A stretch of 36,248 bases of DNA from the NCBI GenBank assembly GCA_945787565.1, contig CALZIE010000008.1, positions 1-36,248 of the forward strand, read 5' to 3'. The notes below the pieces were generated by a model. It saw only the letters and a program-made list of their open reading frames with translations. It did no database searches and had not been told where the DNA came from. Below, in pieces: positions 1-8,015 of the stretch. The position numbers were made by a program, and so were the translations under genes. Numbering within the stretch: the first letter of the stretch is position 1; each line of letters begins with the position of its first letter. Origin of the DNA: an uncultured Lachnospiraceae bacterium. Its GTDB lineage: Bacteria > Bacillota > Clostridia > Lachnospirales > Lachnospiraceae.

Positions 1-1307
1 AAAAGGCATGTTTTTATTGTATCGATGGATTTGCCAAGGATGAAATTCTACAGAAAGTACTACAGTATTTCGCTGGGTTAAAACCGGAGGATGATCCAAA
101 GGATGCTTATGAGCTTTTAAAGAAGTATGTTCCATATGCAGAAGTTGATAAGGTATCAAAGGAAGAGGATATTATTACGAATATTTTATCCGGTGTACCG
201 GTTCTGTTTGTGGACGGGTGCGAGGAAGCAGTTGCAATGGACTGCAGAACATATCCTACAAGAGGAGTGGAAGAACCAGAGAAGGATAAGGTGCTTAGGG
301 GATCGAGAGATGGTTTTGTGGAAACCATTGTATTCAATACAGCATTAATTAGAAGAAGAATCAGAAATCCTAGTCTTATCATGAAAATGATGCAGGTCGG
401 AAGAAGCTCAAAGACCGATGTGGTGGTAAGTTATATGGATGACCGAGTAGATCATAAGCTGTTAGAGAAAGTCATAAAGAAAATTGAGGATGTGCAGGTG
501 GATTCTCTTTCTATGAATCAGGAGAGTCTGGCAGAATGTATCGATAAAAGAAGATGGTTTAATCCATTTCCGAAATATAAGTATTCAGAACGGCCGGATA
601 CCACGGCAGCCTGTCTGTTAGAAGGAAGCATCGTTATATTAGTGGATAATTCACCGGCTGCTATGATTCTTCCTGCATCTCTCTTCTCGATTACAGAAGA
701 GGCAGATGAGTATTACTTCCCGCCAATTACCGGAACCTACATCAGACTATCTCATATGATCATCAGTGTTGTGGCACTGATTCTGACTCCGACTTTTATG
801 TTGTTGATGAAGAACCCGGAGTGGATTCCAGAGACCTTTCAATTCATTAAAATAAAAGACGAAATCAATATCCCATTAATTTGGCAGTTTCTGATTTTAG
901 AGTTTGCACTTGACGGACTCCGCCTTGCCGCTGTTTCAACGCCAGATATGCTAAATACTCCGTTATCTATTGTAGCTGGACTGATTTTAGGTGATTTTAC
1001 CGTAAGTTCTGGCTGGTTTAACGCAGAAACAATGCTTTATATGGCATTTGTGGCAATTGCAAATTATACGCAACCAAGCTTCGAACTGGGATATACATTG
1101 AAGTTCTTCCGTATTCTTCTTCTGTTAACCACAACATGGTTTGGAATATGGGGATATGTAGGTGGTCTGATTTTTATTGTCATCTGTTTTGCATGCAATA
1201 AGACAATCACTGGAAGACATTATTTGTATCCACTAATTCCATTTAATGCCAAGGAATTAGGCCGCCGATTATTACGCGTGAGTCTCCCACACAGCAAAAA
1301 TCAGTAG
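1..1307 (+). CDS. spoVAF: SpoVAF/GerA-family spore membrane protein (5' end outside window)
   Basis: The reading frame is open from the window edge, so only the C-terminal ~434 residues are seen; the start is missing. The first part is soluble, including VPVLFVDGCEEAV and a YPTRGVEEPEKDKVLRGSRDGF stretch. The PTRG/EPEKDKVLRG/RDGF pattern is typical of the N-terminal domain of GerA-family germinant-receptor A subunits and SpoVAF. The second half carries several hydrophobic segments, among them ISVVALILTPTFMLLM and GYVGGLIFIVICFAC. The tail (HYLYPLIPFNAKELGRRLLR) resembles SpoVAF more than GerAA. Family knowledge: these proteins sit in the inner spore membrane and take part in germination or ion/dipicolinate release. 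The alternative is a generic gerA-like A subunit; the upstream neighbours that would decide (spoVAC/D/E) are outside the window. Confidence 0.8.
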   Translation, partial: KACFYCIDGFAKDEILQKVLQYFAGLKPEDDPKDAYELLKKYVPYAEVDKVSKEEDIITNILSGVPVLFVDGCEEAVAMDCRTYPTRGVEEPEKDKVLRGSRDGFVETIVFNTALIRRRIRNPSLIMKMMQVGRSSKTDVVVSYMDDRVDHKLLEKVIKKIEDVQVDSLSMNQESLAECIDKRRWFNPFPKYKYSERPDTTAACLLEGSIVILVDNSPAAMILPASLFSITEEADEYYFPPITGTYIRLSHMIISVVALILTPTFMLLMKNPEWIPETFQFIKIKDEINIPLIWQFLILEFALDGLRLAAVSTPDMLNTPLSIVAGLILGDFTVSSGWFNAETMLYMAFVAIANYTQPSFELGYTLKFFRILLLLTTTWFGIWGYVGGLIFIVICFACNKTITGRHYLYPLIPFNAKELGRRLLRVSLPHSKNQ

Positions 1308-1364
1308 AAGAATACAAGCATTTTGGGAAGAGCATAATATTACAAAAAGTGAAGAAAATAATAT

Positions 1365-1402
1365 AAAAAGACAAGAAAATCGCGTTTTCCTGTTTGCTTT
1401 TT
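1365..1402 (+). terminator. Imperfect hairpin, possible terminator of the spoVAF-like gene
   Basis: An A-rich arm (AAAAAGACAAGAAAA) faces a T-rich arm (TTTTCCTGTTTGCTTTTT) around a TCGCG loop. The pairing needs small bulges, so this is a weak call. It ends with a run of T and overlaps the candidate deoD promoter. Confidence 0.4.
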
Positions 1403-1422
1403 ATGGATATACGTGATAAAAT
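1394..1422 (+). promoter_or_regulatory. Candidate sigma-A promoter for deoD
   Basis: TTGCTT and TAAAAT are separated by 17 bases and lie about 65 bases before the deoD start. The match is fair and the region is AT-rich, so chance is possible. Confidence 0.4.
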
Positions 1423-1488
1423 AATTAGAACGAAATTTTATTCAAATGGGAAAAAAGTCCGTTTGACTATGTTACAGGAGGTCTTGAC

Positions 1489-2205
1489 ATGTCCAAATTA
1501 CCAGCACCAACACCGCATAATGCGGCAAAGCCAGGCGATATTGCAAAAACAGTTTTAATGCCAGGTGATCCATTAAGAGCGAAATTTATTGCAGAGACAT
1601 ACTTAGAAGATGTGGTATGCTTTAATACAGTTAGAAATATGTTCGGTTATACCGGTACTTATAAAGGAAAGAAAGTTTCCGTTATGGGCGGCGGCATGGG
1701 TATGCCATCAATCGGTATTTATAGCTACGAATTATTTAATTTTTATGATGTAGATAATATTATCCGTATTGGTTCAGCAGGTGGTATCTCTGACGAAGTT
1801 AAATTAAGAGATGTTGTAATCGGTATGGGATGTTCTACAGATTCTAATTTCGCAGCACAGTTTAAGTTACCAGGAACAATTGCTCCGGTAGCGGATTTCG
1901 GACTTTTAAGAAAAGCAGTAGAAGCTGCTGAAAAGTTAAATGTTAAGACTGTGGTTGGAAATATTTTATCCTCTGATGTATTCTACAATGATAATAAAGA
2001 TGCAAACGATTTATGGAAGAAGATGGGCATCCTCTGTGTTGAGATGGAAGGTGCAGCACTTTACCTAAATGCAGCAAGAGCAAAGAAGAATGCTTTATGT
2101 ATTCTTACAATCTCTGATCACCTTTACACTGGTGAAGAATTATCTGCAGAAGAACGTCAGACAAGCTTTAGAGAAATGATGGAAGTAGCATTAGAAATCG
2201 CGTAG
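1489..2205 (+). CDS. deoD: Purine-nucleoside phosphorylase, DeoD type
   Basis: This cytosolic enzyme splits purine (deoxy)nucleosides with phosphate into free base and (deoxy)ribose-1-phosphate. The 238 residues match the usual ~235-240 of the hexameric bacterial family. Visible family marks are the phosphate-binding [13 protein letters not shown] near residues 24-36, the [17 protein letters not shown] segment, [10 protein letters not shown], the substrate-binding [10 protein letters not shown] and the catalytic-Asp motif [10 protein letters not shown]. The start is chosen because AGGAGG at 1476-1481 sits 7 bases before ATG. It heads a nucleoside salvage cluster with deoC and cdd downstream. 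The 135-base gap to deoC shows no terminator that I can support. Confidence 0.96.
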   Translation: MSKLPAPTPHNAAKPGDIAKTVLMPGDPLRAKFIAETYLEDVVCFNTVRNMFGYTGTYKGKKVSVMGGGMGMPSIGIYSYELFNFYDVDNIIRIGSAGGISDEVKLRDVVIGMGCSTDSNFAAQFKLPGTIAPVADFGLLRKAVEAAEKLNVKTVVGNILSSDVFYNDNKDANDLWKKMGILCVEMEGAALYLNAARAKKNALCILTISDHLYTGEELSAEERQTSFREMMEVALEIA

Positions 2206-2340
2206 TTTCTAATGAAACAGGAAATTCAAAAATAAGTGCTTAAAGAGTGTCGACTGTATAAACCAAGGGTGGTATGTATGGCCGGCTACTCTTATGTTTA
2301 CTCATAAAAATTCGGATATAAAAAAATAACGGAAAATAGG

Positions 2341-3018
2341 ATGGACAGAAACATGGATAAGAATATGATTTTTAAAACGGTAGATCACACATTATTAACT
2401 CAGACTGCTACCTGGTCAGATATCAAACAGATTTGTGACGATGCGATTGCATATAAGACAGCATCCGTATGTATTCCTCCTTCTTTTGTAAAGCGTGCAA
2501 AAGAATATGTAGGGGATCAGATGGCTGTTTGTACTGTAATTGGTTTCCCAAATGGTTATAATACAACTGCAGTGAAAGAGTTTGAAACAAAAGACGCTAT
2601 TGCAAATGGTGCTTCTGAAATCGACATGGTAATCAACCTTGGTGATTTAAAAGACGGAAACTATGATGCAATTGAAGCAGAAATCAGAACATTAAAGGCA
2701 GCATGTGGCGATAAAATCTTAAAGGTTATTATCGAGACTTGTCTTTTAACAGAAGAAGAAAAGATTAAAATGTGCGAAGTAGTGACAAATGCCGGAGCGG
2801 ATTATATTAAGACATCCACAGGTTTTTCCACATCAGGTGCTACTTTTGATGATATTGCATTATTTGCAAAGCATATCGGAAAAGACGTTAAGATGAAGGC
2901 AGCAGGCGGAATCAGCTCTTTTGCAGATGCAGAAAAGTTTATCGAACTTGGAGCAGAAAGACTTGGAACAAGCCGTATTGTAAAATTAGCAAAGAATGAG
3001 CAGGCAACAGGCTATTAA
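2341..3018 (+). CDS. deoC: Deoxyribose-phosphate aldolase
   Basis: This class I aldolase cleaves 2-deoxyribose-5-phosphate to acetaldehyde and glyceraldehyde-3-phosphate, so it feeds nucleoside sugar into glycolysis. The 225-residue length fits the short bacterial/archaeal type. The Schiff-base lysine is K157 in YIKTST, and the second active-site lysine K186 lies in [15 protein letters not shown] near the N-terminus is also a family mark. The start is uncertain: ATG codons occur at 2341, 2353 and 2365 with only weak ribosome-site sequence (AATAGG, or AGGATGG before the second). A clear terminator follows, before cdd. No deoB-type phosphopentomutase, needed to turn deoxyribose-1-phosphate into the aldolase substrate, is in the window. 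Confidence 0.95.
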   Translation: MDRNMDKNMIFKTVDHTLLTQTATWSDIKQICDDAIAYKTASVCIPPSFVKRAKEYVGDQMAVCTVIGFPNGYNTTAVKEFETKDAIANGASEIDMVINLGDLKDGNYDAIEAEIRTLKAACGDKILKVIIETCLLTEEEKIKMCEVVTNAGADYIKTSTGFSTSGATFDDIALFAKHIGKDVKMKAAGGISSFADAEKFIELGAERLGTSRIVKLAKNEQATGY

Positions 3019-3097
3019 AAGAAACTTTTTATGCATGTTTTAAATGCAGTTGAAATATAATAATAATAGACTCGTTAAAAGAGGAAAATTTTGATTG

Positions 3098-3129
3098 AAA
3101 AAGGGGAGAGGACAAGCTCACCCCTTTTT
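3098..3129 (+). terminator. Intrinsic terminator between deoC and cdd
   Basis: AAAAAGGGG pairs perfectly with CCCCTTTTT; GAG/CTC extends the stem inward past one A-A mismatch. It lies 27 bases before the cdd start, so it probably attenuates read-through from deoC into cdd rather than isolating them fully. Confidence 0.75.
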
Positions 3130-3155
3130 CAAGGATAAAAGAAAGGAGTACGTTT

Positions 3156-3659
3156 ATGGGAAATGAGGATAAGATTCAAAAAGAGCTTCCAGCTTGTGAG
3201 AAGACAGGTGTAGCTACTGTAAATGGACAAGTTGTTGCAATCAATGACAGAACATGTCGCGAACTGATAAAAGAAGCAATGAATATGCTAAATTACTCGT
3301 ATACACCGTATTCAAATTTCAAAGTAGGGGCTGCGCTTTTAGGAGTGGATAATAAGATTTATACAGGATGTAATATTGAGAATGCATCCTATACACCAAC
3401 TAACTGTGCAGAGCGTACTGCATTTTTTAAAGCAGTCAGTAATGGCGTAAAAGAGTTTGCAGCAATTGCTATTGTAGGTGGAAAAGAAGGCAAGATAGAG
3501 AATTATTGCCCTCCATGTGGTGTCTGCAGACAGGTTATGATGGAGTTTTGCGATCCGGATCAGTTTTATGTCATTCTTGCAAAATCGGAAGAAGATTACT
3601 GGGTATATCCACTAGCTGAAATCATGCCAATGGGATTTTCACCAAAGGATTTAAAGTAG
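3156..3659 (+). CDS. cdd: Cytidine deaminase with N-terminal extension
   Basis: This zinc enzyme converts cytidine/deoxycytidine to uridine/deoxyuridine in pyrimidine salvage. The core shows PYSNFKVGAALL, GCNIENASYTPTNCAERTAFF with catalytic Glu86 in C84-A-E86, and the zinc-binding PPCGVCRQ with C121 and C124. The protein has 167 residues against the usual 130-140; the surplus is a ~33-residue N-terminal stretch that is not part of the known fold. The start is well supported: AAGGAG at 3143-3148 lies 7 bases before ATG, and no internal ATG with a ribosome site precedes the core. It stands between the deo genes and the nucleoside transporter. Confidence 0.95.
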   Translation: MGNEDKIQKELPACEKTGVATVNGQVVAINDRTCRELIKEAMNMLNYSYTPYSNFKVGAALLGVDNKIYTGCNIENASYTPTNCAERTAFFKAVSNGVKEFAAIAIVGGKEGKIENYCPPCGVCRQVMMEFCDPDQFYVILAKSEEDYWVYPLAEIMPMGFSPKDLK

Positions 3660-3690
3660 GAAAAAAGAAGTAAGAAACTAAAAAAGGTTA

Positions 3691-3719
3691 TTGCTTTGGA
3701 AGATACAGGGATATATTGT
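3691..3719 (+). promoter_or_regulatory. Candidate promoter 1 upstream of the nucleoside-binding lipoprotein
   Basis: TTGCTT and TATTGT are 17 bases apart in the 213-base cdd-bmpA gap. A small inverted repeat (GGAATT...AATTCC, about 3754-3779) lies between this and the second candidate. No experimental or comparative support is available. Confidence 0.3.
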
Positions 3720-3781
3720 AAAATACTGTTTTTAAAGGAACGTCTGCCGTGTCGGAATTTGTGGTAAATGGCAATTCCTTA

Positions 3782-3810
3782 TTGAATATTGGGCATTCTT
3801 ATGATATTCT
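3782..3810 (+). promoter_or_regulatory. Candidate promoter 2 upstream of the nucleoside-binding lipoprotein
   Basis: TTGAAT and TATTCT are 17 bases apart, 62 bases before the bmpA start codon. It is nearer to the gene than candidate 1 and about as good a match. Confidence 0.35.
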
Positions 3811-3872
3811 TTTCTGTAGCAAAGCCAAAGATAATAATAAATTAATTAATTATTTCTAGGAGGAGTTAATCC

Positions 3873-4940
3873 ATGAAAAAAGTATTATCCCTAATACTTA
3901 TGCTCACAATGGCTGTTACTATGTTAACTGGTTGTGGCAGCAGCAAATCTACTTATGAACTTGCATTAGTTACAGACATAGGTACAATTGATGACAAGTC
4001 ATTCAACCAGGGTGCTTGGGAAGGTCTTGAAAAGTATGCAAAAGAAAACAACAAGACTTACAAGTACTATCAGCCGGCAGAAGCTACAACAGCATCTTAT
4101 ATTGAAACAATCGCACTTGCGGTTAAGGGTGGTGCTAAGTTAATTGTATGTCCTGGTTTCAAATTTGAAGCAGCAGTGTATGAAGTACAGACTACATATC
4201 CAGATGTAGACTTCATCATTTTAGACGGCGAACCACACACAGAAGACTATTCTGATTACAAGACAGAAAGCAATGTATACGCTATTTACTATGCTGAACA
4301 GCAGGCAGGTTTCCTCGCAGGTTATGCAGCAGTAAAAGAAGGCTACACAAAGCTTGGCTTCATGGGTGGAATGGCAGTTCCTGCAGTTATCCGTTACGGT
4401 TACGGTTTCATCGCTGGTGCTGAAACAGCAGCTAAAGAAATGGGACTTGATTCTGTAGATGTGAAATATCACTATACAGGCGGTTTCGTAGCAACTCCAG
4501 AAGCGCAGACAATGGCAGCAAGCTGGTATCAGAATGGTACAGAAGTAATCTTCGGTTGCGGTGGTGCTGTTGGTAACTCCGTAATGGCAGCTGCAGAAGC
4601 AAACAACGGTAAAGTAATCGGTGTTGACGTTGATCAGTCTTCAGAATCCAATACTGTAATCCTTTCTGCATTAAAGATGCTTTCTAACTCCGTATATGAC
4701 GGTATTACAGATTACTACGCTGGAAACTTCCCTGGCGGACAGGTTGTTACACTTGATGCAACATCCAACGCTGTAGGTCTTCCAATGGATACTGCTAAGT
4801 TAGAAAACTTCACAGAAGCTGATTATGAAGCTGCTTATGCAAAATTATTATCTGGAGAATATACTCCATTTACTGATGCTGATGCTGAAAGTGTAGCAGA
4901 TTTACCACTTGCTATCGTTACAGTTGAAGAAGTTAAATAA
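3873..4940 (+). CDS. bmpA: BMP-family nucleoside-binding lipoprotein (ABC importer)
   Basis: This is the extracellular, lipid-anchored binding subunit of a nucleoside ABC importer. Residues 1-21 form a lipoprotein signal (KK, hydrophobic core, LTGC) with the lipid-modified Cys at 21. The mature part follows the BMP/PnrA fold: ALVTDIGTIDDKSFNQGAWEGL, then QQAGFLAGYAAV, GFMGGMAVPAV and VIGVDVDQSSES. The 355-residue length is normal. A TAGGAGGAG ribosome site lies just before ATG. Context (deoD/deoC/cdd upstream, paired permeases downstream) supports nucleosides as substrate. A terminator directly after the gene suggests that the binding protein is made in excess over the membrane subunits. Which nucleosides are bound cannot be read from the sequence. 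Confidence 0.93.
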   Translation: MKKVLSLILMLTMAVTMLTGCGSSKSTYELALVTDIGTIDDKSFNQGAWEGLEKYAKENNKTYKYYQPAEATTASYIETIALAVKGGAKLIVCPGFKFEAAVYEVQTTYPDVDFIILDGEPHTEDYSDYKTESNVYAIYYAEQQAGFLAGYAAVKEGYTKLGFMGGMAVPAVIRYGYGFIAGAETAAKEMGLDSVDVKYHYTGGFVATPEAQTMAASWYQNGTEVIFGCGGAVGNSVMAAAEANNGKVIGVDVDQSSESNTVILSALKMLSNSVYDGITDYYAGNFPGGQVVTLDATSNAVGLPMDTAKLENFTEADYEAAYAKLLSGEYTPFTDADAESVADLPLAIVTVEEVK

Positions 4941-4985
4941 GTAATTAATTAAAGATTAGTGTCTTTGACACAAGAACAGAAAGCA

Positions 4986-5010
4986 AAAGGGTGCTTAGGC
5001 ACCTTTTTGT
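4986..5010 (+). terminator. Terminator between bmpA and nupA
   Basis: AAAAGGGTGC, loop TTAG, GCACCTTTTT: a 10-bp stem with one G-U pair and a T tail continuing as TTTTTGTTTT. It falls inside what is otherwise one transporter operon. Partial termination after a binding-protein gene is a common way to set stoichiometry; that role here is inference. Confidence 0.8.
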
Positions 5011-5167
5011 TTTGTGTGAAACTGGGAAGATTGTTTTCACAAGAAAAGCCAGAAAAAACAGGTGATAAGATACCTGACCGGGACAGTTAAGACCAAGACT
5101 GTCAATATGGATAAGTTCTGACATGAATCAGATACAAATTGGTTACAATAAGAAAATGAAAGCAACT

Positions 5168-5194
5168 TAGACTTTATGTTCAAACATAAGTCTA
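5168..5194 (+). other. Hairpin upstream of nupA, not a terminator
   Basis: TAGACTTTATG and CATAAGTCTA pair with one bulged T around a TTCAAA loop. No T-run follows. It sits ~50 bases before the nupA start and could be a transcript-processing or stabilising structure. A second small inverted repeat (GACAGT/ACTGTC) lies near 5084-5105. I see no convincing promoter in this 230-base gap. Confidence 0.35.
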
Positions 5195-5241
5195 TTGTTA
5201 TGTTACGAAAAAAATAAAATCCTGTGGAAGGGGGCAAATTT

Positions 5242-6774
5242 GTGGACTATATAATTGAAATGCTAGGTATTACGAAAGAATTCCCTGGAATTAAAGCAAA
5301 CGATAATATTACGCTTCAGTTAAAAAAGGGTGAAATTCATGCATTACTTGGCGAAAATGGTGCCGGTAAGTCTACATTAATGAGTGTCCTTTTTGGTTTA
5401 TATCAGCCGGAAAAAGGAACGATCAAAGTTAAAGGCAAAGAAGTAAAAATTAATGGTCCAATGGACGCAAATGCGTTAGGCATTGGTATGGTGCATCAGC
5501 ATTTTAAATTAGTGCACAATTTTACCGTATTACAGAACATTATACTTGGTGTAGAAACAGTAAGTAGCGGATTCCTTAAGATGGATGAAGCAAGAAAGAA
5601 AGTTATTGAATTAAGTAAACGTTATAACTTGGCAGTTGATCCGGATGCCTATATTTCCGACATTACCGTCGGCATGCAGCAGCGTGTTGAGATATTAAAG
5701 ATGTTATACCGTGAAAATGAAATCCTTATTTTCGATGAACCAACAGCGGTATTAACACCTCAAGAAATAGATGAACTGATGAATATCATGCGTGGTCTTG
5801 TGAAGGAAGGTAAGTCTATTCTTTTCATTACCCACAAATTAAATGAGATTAAAGCGGTGGCAAATCGTTGTTCGGTTTTACGCCGAGGCAGATATATTGG
5901 TACAGTTGATGTAAAGGATACGGATAAGGAAACCATGTCTGAAATGATGGTAGGACGTAAGGTTAACTTTGGGGTAGATAAAGCAGAAGCTGAACCGAAA
6001 GAAGTTGTATTAGATGTTAAGGACCTTTGTGTGGTTGCAAAAGCACAGGGAAATACAAAGAAGATTGTAAACGATGTTAACTTCTCAGTAAGAAAGGGAG
6101 AAATCGTAAGTATCGCTGGTATCGATGGAAATGGACAGTCTGAATTGATCCAGGCAATCACAGGATTAATGAAGTTAGATTCTGGCCGTGTTACTTTACG
6201 CGGTGAAGATGTGACAAAGAAGTCCATCCGTTATAAAAATACGCATGGATTAAGTCATATTCCAGAAGATCGCCATAAACACGGTTTAGTATTAGATTAC
6301 TCAATCGAAGAGAATATGGTATTACAGGAATACTTTACACCTCGCTATCAGAAGAGTGGATTCTTATTAAAGGATGCGATTCGTGAAAATGCGTTAAAGT
6401 TAATTGAGAAGTTTGACGTTCGAAGTGGCCAGGGTCCAATCACAAAGACAAGAAGTATGTCTGGTGGTAACCAGCAGAAAGTTATCATTGCACGTGAAAT
6501 CGCAAGAGATCCAGATCTTTTAATTGCGGTTCAGCCAACACGTGGTCTTGACGTTGGTGCGATTGAATTCATTCATAAACAGTTAGTAGCAGAACGCGAT
6601 AAGGGAAGCGGTGTTTTACTTGTTTCCTTTGAATTAGATGAAGTAATGAACTTAAGTGATAGAATTTTAGTTATGTATGAAGGTGAAATCGTAGCAGATT
6701 TAGATCCAAAAGAAGTAACTGTTCAGGAATTAGGTCTTTACATGGCAGGCTCGAAAAGGGGGAATGTAAAATAA
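5242..6774 (+). CDS. nupA: Nucleoside ABC importer, tandem ATPase subunit
   Basis: This 510-residue protein holds two fused nucleotide-binding domains, as in the RbsA/YufO sugar-nucleoside class. Domain 1 has Walker A GENGAGKST (residues ~37-45), Q-loop HQHFKLVHNF and Walker B ILIFDEPTAVLTP. Domain 2 has a degenerate Walker A GIDGNGQSE, signature MSGGNQQKV and Walker B-like LLIAVQPTRGLDV, normal for the second domain of this class. I choose GTG at 5242 because AAGGGGG ends 8 bases before it; an upstream in-frame GTG at 5224 lacks a ribosome site and would add six residues. The stop overlaps the nupB start as TAATG, indicating translational coupling. Confidence 0.93.
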   Translation: MDYIIEMLGITKEFPGIKANDNITLQLKKGEIHALLGENGAGKSTLMSVLFGLYQPEKGTIKVKGKEVKINGPMDANALGIGMVHQHFKLVHNFTVLQNIILGVETVSSGFLKMDEARKKVIELSKRYNLAVDPDAYISDITVGMQQRVEILKMLYRENEILIFDEPTAVLTPQEIDELMNIMRGLVKEGKSILFITHKLNEIKAVANRCSVLRRGRYIGTVDVKDTDKETMSEMMVGRKVNFGVDKAEAEPKEVVLDVKDLCVVAKAQGNTKKIVNDVNFSVRKGEIVSIAGIDGNGQSELIQAITGLMKLDSGRVTLRGEDVTKKSIRYKNTHGLSHIPEDRHKHGLVLDYSIEENMVLQEYFTPRYQKSGFLLKDAIRENALKLIEKFDVRSGQGPITKTRSMSGGNQQKVIIAREIARDPDLLIAVQPTRGLDVGAIEFIHKQLVAERDKGSGVLLVSFELDEVMNLSDRILVMYEGEIVADLDPKEVTVQELGLYMAGSKRGNVK

Positions 6775-8015
6775 TGAAGAAATCAAATTCAAAATCCCCT
6801 AGAAAAGCAGGGGAAGGAAATAATCTGGGACTAGTGTCCTCCGTATTTGCAGTTGTATTAGGTTTATTAGTTGGTTTAGTAATCCTTCTCATCTGTAATC
6901 CAGGTCAGGCGTTTGCCGGTTTCGGAACAATCTTAACTGGTGCAGTGTCAGAAGGTTTATATGGCATTGGTATGGTATTCTACTATGCCACTCCAATTAT
7001 CTGTACTGGTCTTGCAGTAGGCTTCGCTTTTAAGACAGGTTTATTTAACATTGGTGCATCCGGTCAGTTTACAATGGGCGGTTTTGCAGCAATCGTAGTT
7101 GGTATCACTCTTCCACAGTTAGGAAGTGTACACTGGGTAGTAGCACTTCTTGCAGCTGTTTTAGCAGGTGCGCTTTGGGCAGTAATCCCTGGTTTATTAA
7201 AAGCATTTGCAAATATCAACGAAGTAATCGCATGTATCATGATGAACTATATCGGCATGTATGCTGTAAACTGGGCTATCAAAGATACACCAGCGTTATT
7301 TAATAAGACAAATAACCGTTCTAACGCGGTAGCATCCACTGCAAACATTCCAAAGTTCGGATTAGATAAGATCTTTACCGATTCTGCAGTAAACGGCGGT
7401 TTCATTATCGCTCTTTTAGCAGTAGTAGTTGTATATGTGATCTTAACAAAGACAACATTCGGTTATGAATTAAAAGCAGTTGGTTTTAACCGTGATGCCA
7501 GCAAGTATGCCGGTATTAACGAAAAGAAGAGCATCACATTATCCATGGCGATCTCTGGTGCTTTAGCAGGTCTTGGCGGTGGTTTATTATACCTTGCCGG
7601 ATCCGGTAAATATATTGAAATCGTAGATGAAATCGCAGCAGAAGGTTTCGACGGTATCTCCGTTGCCTTACTTGGTTTATCTTCTCCACTTGGAATTTTA
7701 TTAGCTGGTCTTTTCATCGCATATATCAGACAGGGCGGATTCTACCTTCAGTTGTTTGAATTCTCTCAGGAAATCATTGATATTATCGTTGCCGTTATCA
7801 TTTACTTTAGTGCATTCTCCTTAATCGTACGTTCTTACATGATGAAGAGAAATGCGAAGAAGGCAGAGAAATTAAATATTCCTGAAACACCAAGTCCACA
7901 GATTCCGGCTCCGCTCCATCAGCCGATACCAGATGAGGAACCAAAGGCGGGCGATGTCGGTGATCAAACGACGGATGAAGATCCACAGCAGAAAGAAGAA
8001 GGGGGAGATGAATAA
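6774..8015 (+). CDS. nupB: Nucleoside ABC importer permease 1
   Basis: This multi-spanning permease belongs to the BPD_transp_2 (RbsC/YufP-like) family. Marks include LAVGFAFKTGLFNIGASGQFTMGGFAA, INEVIACIMMNYIG and the cytoplasmic coupling-loop region AVGFNRDASKYAGINEKKSITLSMAISGALAGLGG. It has 413 residues; the last ~58 (from MMKRNAKK, ~356-413) form a hydrophilic Pro/Asp/Glu-rich tail that is absent from typical relatives of ~350 residues. The gene overlaps nupA by one base and nupC by one base (TAATG both times), so the three are coupled. The substrate is inferred from the operon. Confidence 0.92.
   Translation: MKKSNSKSPRKAGEGNNLGLVSSVFAVVLGLLVGLVILLICNPGQAFAGFGTILTGAVSEGLYGIGMVFYYATPIICTGLAVGFAFKTGLFNIGASGQFTMGGFAAIVVGITLPQLGSVHWVVALLAAVLAGALWAVIPGLLKAFANINEVIACIMMNYIGMYAVNWAIKDTPALFNKTNNRSNAVASTANIPKFGLDKIFTDSAVNGGFIIALLAVVVVYVILTKTTFGYELKAVGFNRDASKYAGINEKKSITLSMAISGALAGLGGGLLYLAGSGKYIEIVDEIAAEGFDGISVALLGLSSPLGILLAGLFIAYIRQGGFYLQLFEFSQEIIDIIVAVIIYFSAFSLIVRSYMMKRNAKKAEKLNIPETPSPQIPAPLHQPIPDEEPKAGDVGDQTTDEDPQQKEEGGDE

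Noticed and set aside
3660..3872. Purine riboswitch upstream of the nucleoside transporter
   Set aside because: The gap has small inverted repeats but none of the conserved junction sequences of the purine aptamer.
5760..6227. 155-codon open frame on the - strand inside nupA
   Set aside because: Shadow of the well-supported nupA ATPase; composition (Ser/Thr/Ile-rich) is typical of antisense reading.
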